64,000 bases of DNA from Mycobacterium sp. D16Q13 (GTDB lineage: Bacteria; Actinomycetota; Actinomycetes; Mycobacteriales; Mycobacteriaceae), in assembly GCF_002013375.1 (NCBI RefSeq), contig NZ_MAEW01000001.1:310001-374000 (forward strand). Direction: 5' to 3'. The notes under the pieces are model-generated. The model was not told where the DNA came from and searched no databases. It saw nothing but the letters and a program-made list of their open reading frames with translations. The translations under genes and the position numbers were made by a program. The first letter of the stretch is position 1, and the number at the start of each line of letters is the position of its first letter. Shown here piece after piece: positions 9,129 to 20,512 of the stretch.

Positions 9129-10117
9129 GTCCACGCGAGTACGACGAGTCCGACGCCCGCATCAGGCCGGGCCGACGCTCGCGGCCTCGCACCAAGAATC
9201 GTCCCGAGCATGCGGACGCGGTGCCCGCGATGGTCATCACCGTGGACCGCGGCCGCTGGGGCTGTGTGTTGCAGGATGGTTCGGCACCGGACCCCAGCCG
9301 TCAAGTCACCGCGATGCGGGCACGAGAACTTGGCCGTACCCCGATTGTGGTGGGCGACACCGTGAGTCTGGTTGGCGATCTGTCCGGGCGCCCGGACGCA
9401 CTGGCCCGCATCGTGCGGCTGGAGGATCGCCGAACAGTGTTGCGCCGCACCGCCGATGACACCGACCCCTTCGAGCGGATCTTTGTGGCCAACGCTGACC
9501 AGTTGCTGATCGTGGTGGCGGTCGCCGATCCCCCACCACGCACCGGCTTGGTGGAGCGCACGCTCATCGCCGCCTATGCAGGAGGCCTCACCCCAATCCT
9601 GGCACTCACCAAAACCGATCTCGCAGATCCTGAGGCGTTCGCCGCGCAGTTCGCCGATCTCGACCTGCAGGTCATCAAGGCGGGGCGCGATGCGCCGCTA
9701 GAACCCATCATGGACACACTGTCCGGCCGCCTCACCGCGCTGCTCGGCCACTCCGGGGTGGGCAAGTCCACCTTGGTGAACCGCCTTGTCCCCGAGGCTC
9801 ACCGGGCAACAGGTGAGGTGACCGGAGTCGGCAAGGGGCGCCATACCTCGACCCAATCGATAGCGCTCCCGCTCCACCCGTCGGGCTGGGTCATCGACAC
9901 CCCGGGCATCAGGTCATTCGGCCTGGCCCACATCAAGCCCGCCGACGTACTGGCGGCGTTCAGCGACCTGTCCGAGGCCATCGAGGACTGTCCGCGCGGC
10001 TGCCAGCACCTTGGCCCACCCGCGGATCCCGAGTGCGCCCTGGACGAGCTCACCGGAGCGTCCGCCAAACGGGTGATTGCCGTGCGCCAACTGCTTTCCG
10101 TGTTAACAACGGCCTAA
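9125..10117 (+). CDS. rsgA: Ribosome small-subunit-dependent GTPase RsgA
   Basis: The protein has 330 residues if started at TTG 9125. It is a circularly permuted GTPase: G4 TKTD comes first, then G1 [12 protein letters not shown], then G3 [11 protein letters not shown]-terminal zinc-binding stretch [16 protein letters not shown] follows. The family helps mature the 30S subunit. The TTG start gives a 4-nt overlap with the aroA stop and a length equal to what I recall for Rv3228. An upstream ATG at 9053 would overlap aroA by 76 nt. Confidence 0.93.
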   Translation: MSPREYDESDARIRPGRRSRPRTKNRPEHADAVPAMVITVDRGRWGCVLQDGSAPDPSRQVTAMRARELGRTPIVVGDTVSLVGDLSGRPDALARIVRLEDRRTVLRRTADDTDPFERIFVANADQLLIVVAVADPPPRTGLVERTLIAAYAGGLTPILALTKTDLADPEAFAAQFADLDLQVIKAGRDAPLEPIMDTLSGRLTALLGHSGVGKSTLVNRLVPEAHRATGEVTGVGKGRHTSTQSIALPLHPSGWVIDTPGIRSFGLAHIKPADVLAAFSDLSEAIEDCPRGCQHLGPPADPECALDELTGASAKRVIAVRQLLSVLTTA

Positions 10118-10223
10118 CTCTTGGTTGCGAAGGCCTTCTCGGATCGCGCGAACAGCACACGCCGATTAGCGTTTCCATCAGTGGCTGCGAAGGAAACAGC
10201 CAATGAGGGTCAGGGGTTAACAG

Positions 10224-10325
10224 ATGACGAGTTACGTCCGTAGAATCGCCAACGTGACAGCCATTTTCGCCTGTGGCGTCGCCGCCTGGGCCACCATGTG
10301 GCTCTCCGTGTCCGGCCTGGGATAG
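10224..10325 (+). CDS. Putative single-pass membrane microprotein (33 residues)
   Basis: A 34-codon ORF starts MTSYVRRIANV and ends SVSGLG. A short basic N-terminus precedes about 20 hydrophobic residues (TAIFACGVAAWATMWLSV). AGGGG ends about 8 nt before the ATG, and an internal GTG at 10254 is a second possible start. A perfect 20-bp terminator hairpin begins 16 nt after the stop, which makes an independent transcription unit likely. I do not recognise a family, and function is unknown. It is too short for standard gene callers. Confidence 0.55.
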   Translation: MTSYVRRIANVTAIFACGVAAWATMWLSVSGLG

Positions 10326-10341
10326 TTCCCAGCCGCTATCT

Positions 10342-10385
10342 AACCTAAAAGCCCCCGACGCTCGCGCGTCGGGGGCTTTTAGGTT
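10342..10385. terminator. Perfect 20-bp-stem bidirectional terminator
   Basis: Arms at 10342-10361 (AACCTAAAAGCCCCCGACGC) and 10366-10385 are exactly complementary, with loop TCGC. The AAAA and TTTT flanks inside the arms give a U-run on either strand. It ends the micro-ORF transcript on the plus strand and desA3 on the minus strand. Confidence 0.92.
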
Positions 10386-10391
10386 TTCTCG

Positions 10392-11621
10392 TCAGACCTT
10401 GGCGCTGCGACGCGACCTTCTGCGTTCGCGTACCGCGGCGAATGCCGACTTCAGTCCGCGCCGCTCACGCGGCTCGAGCTCGTCGAACATCTTGACGCTG
10501 CGCGTTTCCGGCGCATTGTCTGCGGTGTACTTCAGGTACTTGTCCGGCAGCGATAGCTTGGCGATGGTCCGCCACGTCTTGGCGTACTGCACCAGGAACG
10601 GGCCGGAGGTGTACGGCAGGTCGTACTTGTCGCACAGCTCACGCACCCGCACCGACACCGCAGCCAACCGGTTACTCGGCAGATCCGGGAACAGGTGATG
10701 CTCAATCTGATGGCACAGGTTACCGCTCATGAAGGCCATCGCCGGGCCGGCGTCAAAGTTGGCGCTTCCCAACATCTGTCGCAGATACCACTGCCCCTGC
10801 GTCTCGTTCGCCAGATCTTGCTTGGTGAACTTCTCGGCACCATCCGGGAAATGTCCGCAGAAGATGACGGCGTTGGACCAGATGTTCCGGATCACGTTGG
10901 CCAGCGCGTTGGCTGTGACGGTTTTACGGAAACTGCCCGACGGTGAGAGCGCGCTGGCCGCGGGGTACAGGACATAATCCTTGGCCACCTGCTTGCCTAT
11001 CTTGGCCAGCACCTCTTCACGTTTGGCCGCGAACTCTTCCTTGTCGGCGCGTCCCTGCGCCACTTTGCCCAGCTCCAAATGCTGTGCACCAACACCCCAT
11101 TCGAAGAGCAGCATCAACAACGTGTTGTACGCAAGGTTGCCCAGGTTGAACGGCGACCACTTCTTGTCGCGGGTGATGCGCAGCAGGCCGTAGCCCACGT
11201 CGTCGTCCATACCAAGGACATTGGTGTACTTGTGGTGGATGTAGTTGTGGGTCTGCTTCCAGTGCGAGGACGGATCCACCATGTCCCACTCCCAGCTGGA
11301 GGAATGGATTTCGGGATCGTTCATCCAGTCCCACTGGCCGTGCATGACGTTGTGACCGATCTCCATGTTCTCGACGATCTTGGCCACGCCGAGCGTCACC
11401 GCTCCCGCCCACCAGGCGGACCGCTTTGTGCTCGCCGCCAGCAGCACGCGCCCGCCCAGTTCCAGGGTCCGCTGTGCGGCGATGGTGCGACGGATATAGC
11501 GGCGGTCGGCAGCTCCGAGCGATTCCTCGACATCCTGACGGATCGCGTCCAGCTCGTGTCCGAGTGCCTCAACATCAGCCTCGGTGAGGTGTGCGAATTC
11601 CTGGATATCCGAAATCGCCAT
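10392..11621 (-). CDS. desA3: Membrane acyl-CoA delta-9 desaturase DesA3
   Basis: The protein has 409 residues and the three histidine boxes of membrane fatty-acyl desaturases: HNVMHGQ, HNYIHHKYTN and QIEHHLFPDL. Hydrophobic segments lie between them. In Mtb DesA3 (Rv3229c) desaturates stearoyl-CoA to oleoyl-CoA, taking electrons from the Rv3230c reductase, whose homologue is immediately upstream here. GGGAG lies 7 nt before the ATG. A palindromic operator lies in the 74-bp gap from the upstream gene, so it may have its own promoter as well as read-through. Confidence 0.94.
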   Translation of the reverse strand: MAISDIQEFAHLTEADVEALGHELDAIRQDVEESLGAADRRYIRRTIAAQRTLELGGRVLLAASTKRSAWWAGAVTLGVAKIVENMEIGHNVMHGQWDWMNDPEIHSSSWEWDMVDPSSHWKQTHNYIHHKYTNVLGMDDDVGYGLLRITRDKKWSPFNLGNLAYNTLLMLLFEWGVGAQHLELGKVAQGRADKEEFAAKREEVLAKIGKQVAKDYVLYPAASALSPSGSFRKTVTANALANVIRNIWSNAVIFCGHFPDGAEKFTKQDLANETQGQWYLRQMLGSANFDAGPAMAFMSGNLCHQIEHHLFPDLPSNRLAAVSVRVRELCDKYDLPYTSGPFLVQYAKTWRTIAKLSLPDKYLKYTADNAPETRSVKMFDELEPRERRGLKSAFAAVRERRRSRRSAKV

Positions 11622-11658
11622 CGGTCAGCTCCCTTCGCCGGTTCGTGCCTACGATAGC

Positions 11659-11682
11659 GTAACCTACGGCACCGTAGGTTAC
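11659..11682. promoter_or_regulatory. Palindromic operator upstream of desA3
   Basis: A perfect inverted repeat has half-sites GTAACCTACGG (11659-11669) and CCGTAGGTTAC (11672-11682) around a CA spacer. The size and symmetry are typical of TetR-family operators. A near-identical copy lies in front of the reductase gene at 12878-12901. Confidence 0.8.
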
Positions 11683-11695
11683 TAGGCCGTTAACC

Positions 11696-12835
11696 TCACA
11701 CGTCGAGTACGCAATCCCCCGACGCTGCGGAAACACAGGTTTGAATCCGCGATCCCGGCTCATGCTCGGCGCCATTGCGCAGGTCTCGTGCATGCCCTTC
11801 CAGCAGCGGCACCACACAGGTCTGGCAGATCCCCATCCGGCACCCGAAGGGCATCTGCACGCCGGCCTCCTCCCCCGCCTCCATCAGCGAGGTCGCAGCG
11901 TCGGCCGCGCGCTGCTTACCGCTACGGGCGAAGGTGACCAGACCGCCCTGCCCGTGTGGCGCGGCCCGCGACACCGCGAATCTCTCCAAATGCAGCAGCT
12001 CGCCGATATCCGCATCGGCCCATACCCGCTGCGCGTCATCGAGCATGCCTTCCGGGCCACATGCCCACGTCTGGCGTTGCGCCCAGTCGGGCACCTCGGA
12101 GGCCAGCGATGAGAGATCCACACGCCCCTGAGTCTTCGTCGTCCGCAGCCGGTACCGGTAGGACGGGTGCGCATCGGAGAGCGCCGCGAGCTCCCCGGCG
12201 AACATCACGTCACTCTCTGTCGGTGCCGAGTGCAGGTGCACCACATCGGGCAGCGGCAGGTCCGCCGCGGCCGAACGCCGCACCAACGTCCGCAACATCG
12301 ACATCACCGGGGTGATGCCACTGCCCGCGGTGAGGAACAAGATCGCGGGTGGCGCGGGGTCGTCCAGCACGAAATTGCCCTGGGGGGCCGCCAGCCGGAC
12401 GATCGTCCCCGGCTCCAGGCCGTTGACCAGGTGCGTGGAGAGGAAGCCTTCGGGCATCGCCTTGACGGTGATGGTGATGGTGCGTCCCGAACCACCGGCG
12501 TGCACCGGCGCCGATGTCAGCGAGTACGACCGCCAGCGCCAACGGCCGTCGATGAGTACGCCGATGCCGACGTACTGGCCGGGGTGATAGTCGAAGTGGA
12601 AGCCCCAGCCCGGCTTGATCTCCAGGGTCGCGGAGTCACTTGTTTCCTTGTGCACGCTCACCACGCGGCCCCGCAACTCGCGGGCAGACCACAGCGGGTT
12701 GGCCAGGCTCAGATAGTCATCCGGCAGCAGTGGCGTGGTAATGCGAGAAGCCAAGCCACGCAAGACGTTTACCGCGGCGTGGCGTGACTTGGGCCCACCC
12801 GGGGCCGATGCGTCGAGCCAGGAAGCCAGTTTCAC
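11696..12835 (-). CDS. Desaturase electron-transfer reductase (FAD/NADPH and 2Fe-2S), Rv3230c type
   Basis: The protein has 379 residues from GTG 12835. A ferredoxin-reductase FAD domain includes the [11 protein letters not shown] motif, an NAD(P) domain includes [16 protein letters not shown], and a C-terminal plant-type [2Fe-2S] domain includes [12 protein letters not shown] with a later cysteine. In Mtb Rv3230c passes NADPH electrons to DesA3. The frame is open to 12919, but that extension crosses the operator, while GGAAGG lies 9 nt before GTG 12835 and the length matches Rv3230c. Confidence 0.93.
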   Translation of the reverse strand: MKLASWLDASAPGGPKSRHAAVNVLRGLASRITTPLLPDDYLSLANPLWSARELRGRVVSVHKETSDSATLEIKPGWGFHFDYHPGQYVGIGVLIDGRWRWRSYSLTSAPVHAGGSGRTITITVKAMPEGFLSTHLVNGLEPGTIVRLAAPQGNFVLDDPAPPAILFLTAGSGITPVMSMLRTLVRRSAAADLPLPDVVHLHSAPTESDVMFAGELAALSDAHPSYRYRLRTTKTQGRVDLSSLASEVPDWAQRQTWACGPEGMLDDAQRVWADADIGELLHLERFAVSRAAPHGQGGLVTFARSGKQRAADAATSLMEAGEEAGVQMPFGCRMGICQTCVVPLLEGHARDLRNGAEHEPGSRIQTCVSAASGDCVLDV

Positions 12836-12877
12836 AGCCGATGACCTTCCATTGACGAAGGAGATGCCCAGCGAGGC

Positions 12878-12901
12878 GTAACCTACGCTACCGTAGGTTA
12901 C
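12878..12901. promoter_or_regulatory. Palindromic operator upstream of the desaturase reductase gene
   Basis: Half-sites GTAACCTACG (12878-12887) and CGTAGGTTAC (12892-12901) flank CTAC. Over 24 bp there is one asymmetric pair. The site is otherwise the same as the desA3 operator at 11659-11682, so one repressor probably controls both genes. Confidence 0.8.
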
Positions 12902-12937
12902 CGGTCGGGAACAGGCCAATCGGCCAGGTCATGGCGC

Positions 12938-13444
12938 CTACAGCAGGTCGAGCAGGAACGGCAGTTCTTGGGTGGCGTACCAGGCCAGATCGTGGTCTTG
13001 CGCATCCCCGACGACCAACTCGGCATCCTCGTCGCCCAGGTCCGCGGCGTCGATCACCTCGGCCGCACGCACCACATCCGATTCAGCCTGCGCCAGATCG
13101 ACGTGCGCGGCCACCACCGCGGATATCGGCACAGCGGCGGCCAACCGCACCACGGCATCATCCAGATCCGGGCGCAGCTTGGCATCGTCGGCGGTCGCGA
13201 CCAGCACCGCCCGTCGGGCCGGTAACTCGTCGTCGCCGTCGTGGTTGGCCAGCAGCCGCAGCGAGGCCAGCGCCGCCTCACGCATGGCCACCTCGGACAG
13301 CTCATCCTCGTCGCCCGCAGAATAGGCCTCGCGCAGCGCCGGGGTCACCGCGAAAGCGGTGCCGTTCACCGGCCACAATTCGCCGTCGGCCACCAATTCG
13401 CGCAGCATCGCTAGCGTCACCGGTATGTAGACCTGCATGGGCAT
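12938..13444 (-). CDS. Conserved hypothetical protein, Rv3231c type
   Basis: This 168-residue soluble acidic protein starts MPMQVYIPVTLAMLRELVADG. It has no transmembrane segment or catalytic motif that I recognise. It matches the position and general sequence of Mtb Rv3231c. Its ATG overlaps the stop of the acyltransferase gene upstream by 1 nt, so the two are probably translated together. Confidence 0.8.
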   Translation of the reverse strand: MPMQVYIPVTLAMLRELVADGELWPVNGTAFAVTPALREAYSAGDEDELSEVAMREAALASLRLLANHDGDDELPARRAVLVATADDAKLRPDLDDAVVRLAAAVPISAVVAAHVDLAQAESDVVRAAEVIDAADLGDEDAELVVGDAQDHDLAWYATQELPFLLDLL

Positions 13445-14853
13445 TACTGCGCCGCCTCCAACAACTCGTCGAGCGCCTCGGTGATCAGCACCGGAAGCAT
13501 GTCCGCATCCGGCATCGCATCACGATCAGCGTTGATTCCGTAATACACGACGCCGTTGTAGGAAGTCAGCCCAATGGACAACACCTGATTACGCAGCAGC
13601 GGAGGCACCGGGTAAATCTCTGCCAAGCGCGCACCGCCGATGTACATCGGGGCCTGCGGCCCAGGCACATTCGTAACCAACAGATTGAACAGCCGATTCG
13701 GCAGTGTGGTCGCGACGCGGGCCGCCAACGCGTGAAGGGTCGGCGGGACGAATCCGGAGAGCGCCGCCATGTTCGGCACGTCCACCAAACTGAATGCCGC
13801 TGAATGTGATTCGGTGGCGTGCGCGATCTGCGACAACCGCACCACGGTGTTGCCCTCACCCACCGGAAGGTCGACGAGAAACGGCGACACCTCGGTAGTG
13901 GCGGCGCCCTCGGCGAGAACATCCAGGTCACCATCCCGGTACACCGACATCGGCACCATCGCCCGAATCATCGAGGTAGTGGTGACCGGCTCTCCCCTGC
14001 TCATCAGCCAATTACGCAGCGCCCCAGCGATTACCGCCAACACCACATCATTGACATCGCAATCGTATTTGGCACGCACCCGCCGATAATCAGCCAGCTT
14101 GGTGGTCACCACGCTGAATCGCCTACTGCGCGAAACGCGTTGGTTGAGTGGCCCGCGCGGGGCGGCACCACGGGCGGCTGTGCGCACCACCTTGGCCATG
14201 CGCTCACCCAACTCGCCGATCTCGCCCGTCAGCGACGCGGCGTCGGCGACCGCGCTGCGTACCGCCTCCAGGCGGGCACCGGGGCGCGCCAACCACTCCG
14301 AGACCGCACCGGCGACCAGCTCACTAGAGCTCGGTTCATGCTCCGGAACCCAGATATCCTCGCCGAAGTCCGGGGTGCGGGCTGTCCGGTCAAACAGAAC
14401 CTGTCCGAGTTCGAGCGCGGATTGGCCGTCCACCAGAGCCTGATGCGTCTTGGTGTAGATGGCCAGCCGGTTCTTGGACAGCCCCTCAACCAGGTACATC
14501 TCCCACAGCGGCCGTGACCGATCCAGCGGACGAGATGTCAAGCGTGCCACCAGATCTTGCAGCTGACCGTCACTACCTGGGGAGGGCAACGCCGAACGCC
14601 GAATATGGTAGGTGATATCGAAATCGACATCGTCCAGCCAGACCGGCCGGGCCAGTCCGAACCCGATCTCCTTGACCCGTTGCCGATAGCGTGGAACCTG
14701 CGGGAGCCGGCTCTCCACCAACGCGAGAAGCTCGTCGTACGTGAAGCCACCGCGGGGCTTGCGGATGATCGCCAACGAACCGACGTGCATCGGGGTTGAG
14801 CTGTCCTCGCTGGAGAAGAACGATGCGTCAAGCGCGGACAACCTGCTGACCAC
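13444..14853 (-). CDS. WS/DGAT-family O-acyltransferase with altered active site
   Basis: The protein has 469 residues. The wax ester synthase/diacylglycerol acyltransferase fold is recognisable from the N-terminal LSALDASFFSSEDSSTPMHVGS to the C-terminal NVPGPQAPMYIGGARLAEIYPVPPL. The family catalytic motif HHxxxDG reads HQALVDG at residues 137-143, so the second histidine, the usual general base, is glutamine (codon CAG). It is positioned like Mtb Rv3233c/Rv3234c (tgs3). The substitution may lower or change activity. It starts with GTG. Confidence 0.9.
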   Translation of the reverse strand: MVSRLSALDASFFSSEDSSTPMHVGSLAIIRKPRGGFTYDELLALVESRLPQVPRYRQRVKEIGFGLARPVWLDDVDFDITYHIRRSALPSPGSDGQLQDLVARLTSRPLDRSRPLWEMYLVEGLSKNRLAIYTKTHQALVDGQSALELGQVLFDRTARTPDFGEDIWVPEHEPSSSELVAGAVSEWLARPGARLEAVRSAVADAASLTGEIGELGERMAKVVRTAARGAAPRGPLNQRVSRSRRFSVVTTKLADYRRVRAKYDCDVNDVVLAVIAGALRNWLMSRGEPVTTTSMIRAMVPMSVYRDGDLDVLAEGAATTEVSPFLVDLPVGEGNTVVRLSQIAHATESHSAAFSLVDVPNMAALSGFVPPTLHALAARVATTLPNRLFNLLVTNVPGPQAPMYIGGARLAEIYPVPPLLRNQVLSIGLTSYNGVVYYGINADRDAMPDADMLPVLITEALDELLEAAQ

Positions 14854-15027
14854 GATCCGCGCCGCCTTCCCCTAAGAATCTCGCCACTTGTACCCAGCGG
14901 CGCCGCTGTCCCGAACGTCCCGCCAACCGTACCCTGGCGCCCTCGGCACCGGCTGTGCGATCATGATCGGCAACGTTCTGCGCCTCTCCAGCAGAGCGAA
15001 TGAGGGGGCTCATTCACTGGAGGGGAA

Positions 15028-15498
15028 ATGTCTCATCGCTATGTCACCCGGGTGGCCGATTACGAACCGGCGCCGGTGCTGGCCAGCCTGCCGCAGGCCT
15101 GTCAATCACCACGTCCGGCAAGGTTGCGCCAATCGCGGACTCGGCCAGCGGGCATCGAGCGCCAGGCACATCTGCGCGAACAATCTCCGCCGCCTGAGGC
15201 GGTTGCGTTCGCGGATGCCGCAATGCGCCGGATCCTGGAGGTCATGGATCGGCGCCGGCCGATAATCCAGCTGCGCCCGCTGTTGGCCGACGGGCCCCTA
15301 AGCGCGGTCATGGCACGTTCCTCGCGCACCCCCACCACCGCCGCGGCCCGGCTTTGCAAGATCCGGGTGCGCCGCTGCGCGGACGACACCGCCGAGATCT
15401 TCGGAACGTTCGAGCGCGGTGGACGCGTCCGGGCGTTCGCCGGGCGCATCCAATCCGTACGGGGTAACTGGCTTGTGGCCGCGTTGCAGCTCGGCTAA
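15028..15498 (+). CDS. Rv3235-family conserved protein
   Basis: This 156-residue basic protein has a proline/arginine-rich N-terminal half. Its conserved C-terminal block (RILEVMDRRRPIIQLRPLL, CKIRVRRCADDTAEIFGTFERGGRVRAFAGRI) matches the small mycobacterial Rv3235 family of unknown function. GGAGGGG sits just before the ATG. It is convergent with secA1, with 12 nt between them. Confidence 0.82.
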   Translation: MSHRYVTRVADYEPAPVLASLPQACQSPRPARLRQSRTRPAGIERQAHLREQSPPPEAVAFADAAMRRILEVMDRRRPIIQLRPLLADGPLSAVMARSSRTPTTAAARLCKIRVRRCADDTAEIFGTFERGGRVRAFAGRIQSVRGNWLVAALQLG

Positions 15499-15510
15499 CG
15501 CCGACCGCCG

Positions 15511-18303
<2,793 letters not shown>

Positions 18304-18388
18304 GTCAATATCCCCTGTACTCGTTAGGACTTGTCAGACTTCAGCGAGTCCCATCGTAGGCGTCGTCCGCACCAGCTTCCCCGAGCAG

Positions 18389-18748
18389 TCACCCTTGGAC
18401 GGCCGTCGCGCCATCCGCCAGCACCGCCAGGCGCCGCTCGCGGGCTATGAGGAACAACGGGAACGCGACGCTGATGGCGACGAGGAAGCAGAGCGCGACG
18501 TACACCCAGATGTGCTTGATACCCAACCGTCGGGCCTCGACAACCATGAGCACGAGGGCCGCGATCGTGAGCAGCATCAGGTCGTTGGTCAGAGAGCCCG
18601 CGACGTGATTTGCATACGCGCTGGTCACGACATCGACCAGCTTCCCGCCGGACGAGATATACGCGATGTTGTGCCACCAGGTGGCAACCACGGCGATCAG
18701 CGCTATCGCGCCGTACAAGAAACAGAGGTTTCGGCGAGCAGTACTCAC
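18389..18748 (-). CDS. Small membrane protein, DUF2834-like
   Basis: This 119-residue protein has three or four hydrophobic segments. The pattern of an NxxxxS motif followed by DLMLLTIAALVLMVVEARRLG fits the DUF2834 family, which has no known function. It starts with GTG. It is not part of the Mtb gene order that I recall at this position and is flanked by secA1 and the hpf terminator. Confidence 0.75.
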   Translation of the reverse strand: MSTARRNLCFLYGAIALIAVVATWWHNIAYISSGGKLVDVVTSAYANHVAGSLTNDLMLLTIAALVLMVVEARRLGIKHIWVYVALCFLVAISVAFPLFLIARERRLAVLADGATAVQG

Positions 18749-18768
18749 GGACGAAGTATGCGACGTGA

Positions 18769-18804
18769 AAGGACCCCCACACCAGACCTGGTGCGGGGGT
18801 CCTT
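18769..18804 (-). terminator. Terminator downstream of hpf
   Basis: Arms AAGGACCCCCACACC (18769-18783) and GGTGCGGGGGTCCTT (18790-18804) form a 15-bp stem with one mismatch and a 6-nt loop. It is placed 20 nt after the hpf stop. The U-tract is weak. Confidence 0.75.
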
Positions 18805-18824
18805 GGCGCGGTTGACCGCGCGCC

Positions 18825-19496
18825 CTACTCCCCGAGGCGTATCAGGCCGTAGTCATACGCGTGTCTCCGATACACCACGGACGGGCAACCGGAGGATTCG
18901 TCATGGAACAGGAAGAAGTCGTGACCAACCAGTTCCATCTCGTAGAGCGCATCATCGACCGTCATCGGCTTGGCGGGGTGTTCCTTGGTCCGCACGATCT
19001 GACCCGGGCCGTGCCCGTCGTCGGCCTCCGCCCCGTTGTGACTGTGTGCGCCATTCACCGCGGCGGGAGGCGTGAAGGCATCGGCGGGCAGAACCTTGGT
19101 GGCCTCGGCGAGCGATACCGGCGTCTTGTCTCCGTAGTGAACCTTGCGGCGGTCACGGCCTCGGCGCAAACGGCTCTCCAGCTTGGCGACGGCAGCTTCG
19201 AGAGCACTGTGGAACGTGTCGGCACATGCCTCGCCCCGGACGACCGGTCCCCGGCCCCGCGCGGTGATCTCCACGCGCTGACAGACCTTCTTCTGGCGAC
19301 GGTTCTTTTCGTGTTCGAGTTCTACATCAAAGAGGTAAATGGTTTTGTCGTAGCGTTCCAGACGGGACAGTTTGTCGTTCACAAAAATTCGGAAATGATC
19401 GGGGATATCTACGTTTCGGCCCTTGACCACGATGTCGGCTTGGGCCGTCCGCTCCCCGTCCTCGATAGCAACGGATGCCTTTGATGTGCTTGACAA
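18825..19496 (-). CDS. hpf: Long-form ribosome hibernation-promoting factor
   Basis: The protein has 223 residues. The S30AE domain (VVKGRNVDIPDHFRIFVNDKLSRLERYD) covers about residues 22-125. A linker follows, then the C-terminal dimerisation domain (PMTVDDALYEMELVGHDFFLFHDESSGCPSVVYRRHAYDYGLIRL). Long HPF forms 100S or inactive 70S ribosomes in stationary phase. The start is TTG at 19496, with GGAGG 6 nt upstream; an ATG 4 nt upstream is in another frame. It matches Rv3241c. Confidence 0.93.
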   Translation of the reverse strand: MSSTSKASVAIEDGERTAQADIVVKGRNVDIPDHFRIFVNDKLSRLERYDKTIYLFDVELEHEKNRRQKKVCQRVEITARGRGPVVRGEACADTFHSALEAAVAKLESRLRRGRDRRKVHYGDKTPVSLAEATKVLPADAFTPPAAVNGAHSHNGAEADDGHGPGQIVRTKEHPAKPMTVDDALYEMELVGHDFFLFHDESSGCPSVVYRRHAYDYGLIRLGE

Positions 19497-19802
19497 CTCA
19501 TACCTCCGGTACTGAGAGTGCGCTTGCGCTCAACCCATCCGCTAGGGACTAAAGATGTTGGCGATGCGCATGTTTGATGTTTGACGTACGCCGGAGTCGC
19601 CTGAAACGCTGAGACGGCAGCCCGCCGGCGCTGGGGTCGGTAACCACCTCCTCCGCCGAATAGGACGCAGGCGTTCCGTGTTGGCCAGTGGTGTGATCGC
19701 CCACACGCGGAACGTTCATAGCTTGTTGGCCCCGACGGTAGTCCGTGTTCACTCGCCTTGCCACCGATTCGGGAGAGTCGTTTCGAGATCGTCATACGAT
19801 CT
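19497..19802. other. comF-hpf intergenic region
   Basis: About 306 bp lie between comF and hpf, both on the minus strand. A perfect 7-bp inverted repeat (AGATCGT-CAT-ACGATCT, 19786-19802) directly follows the comF stop. The strong hpf SD is at the other end. A minus-strand ORF of 71 codons crosses the gap but lacks an SD or similarity. No promoter was identified with confidence. Confidence 0.5.
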
Positions 19803-20426
19803 TTAGGCGTACGTCAGCGTGAGCACGGCAGCGACCCGAAATCCTGCGGATTTCAACACTCTGACTGATTCGGCGACGGTGGCCCCGGTGGTCACGACAT
19901 CGTCGACCAGCACCAATTCGGTGACCGGCCGCGGGGCCCGGCGCAGCGCGACACGTCCGGCGACGTTGTGCTGACGGGCCGAACTGGACAGCCCCACCGA
20001 ATCTCGCGCACCCACCTTCATGCGCAGCAGGGACGCAACGTGCACGCCCGGAATCCGGGTGGCGACCGTCGCTACCGCTGTCACCGGATCCCCGCCGCGT
20101 CCACGCGCCGCAATCCACCGAGTGGGTGCCGGAACCAATGTCACCGGCCGCTCGACGAGATGCCAGCGCAGAAGCTCCCCCACTCCCCGTGCCAGCACCG
20201 CTCCCAACGGAACCGTCAGGTCGCGGCGACCGCGATCCTTCATCGTCACGATCGCCCGGCGCCGAGCACCCGCGTACCGCCCGAGGGACAGGACGGGCAC
20301 ACCCGGATCGACCCGCGTCGTCACCACCACGGGCTCCGCGGTGAACGCGCCCGCACAGGCTTCACACCAGCGGGTGGACGGCGCCCCGCAACCGCCGCAG
20401 GCCAGCGGCAGCATCAGATCGAGCAT
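19803..20426 (-). CDS. ComF-family phosphoribosyltransferase-like protein
   Basis: The protein has 207 residues. The N-terminus has a zinc-ribbon-like cysteine set (LACGGCGAPSTRWCEACAGAF), and the C-terminus has the PRPP-binding loop LVLVDDVVTTGATVAES. This is the ComF/GntX type, matching Rv3242c. In naturally competent bacteria ComF aids DNA uptake. The role in mycobacteria is unknown. Confidence 0.88.
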   Translation of the reverse strand: MLDLMLPLACGGCGAPSTRWCEACAGAFTAEPVVVTTRVDPGVPVLSLGRYAGARRRAIVTMKDRGRRDLTVPLGAVLARGVGELLRWHLVERPVTLVPAPTRWIAARGRGGDPVTAVATVATRIPGVHVASLLRMKVGARDSVGLSSSARQHNVAGRVALRRAPRPVTELVLVDDVVTTGATVAESVRVLKSAGFRVAAVLTLTYA

Positions 20427-20512
20427 GCGATGACTGTGCGCGCAGGGTCCGACATCTCACCTTCACGCAATTTCCACGTTCCACACCTGCGCCGTGGTGG
20501 TATCAACTCTTC

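Noticed and set aside
19549..19764. Minus-strand ORF of 71 codons in the comF-hpf gap
   Set aside because: It is truly intergenic, but no SD precedes the GTG or the internal ATG, codon bias is weak towards its end, and no family is recognised. It is left as unsupported.
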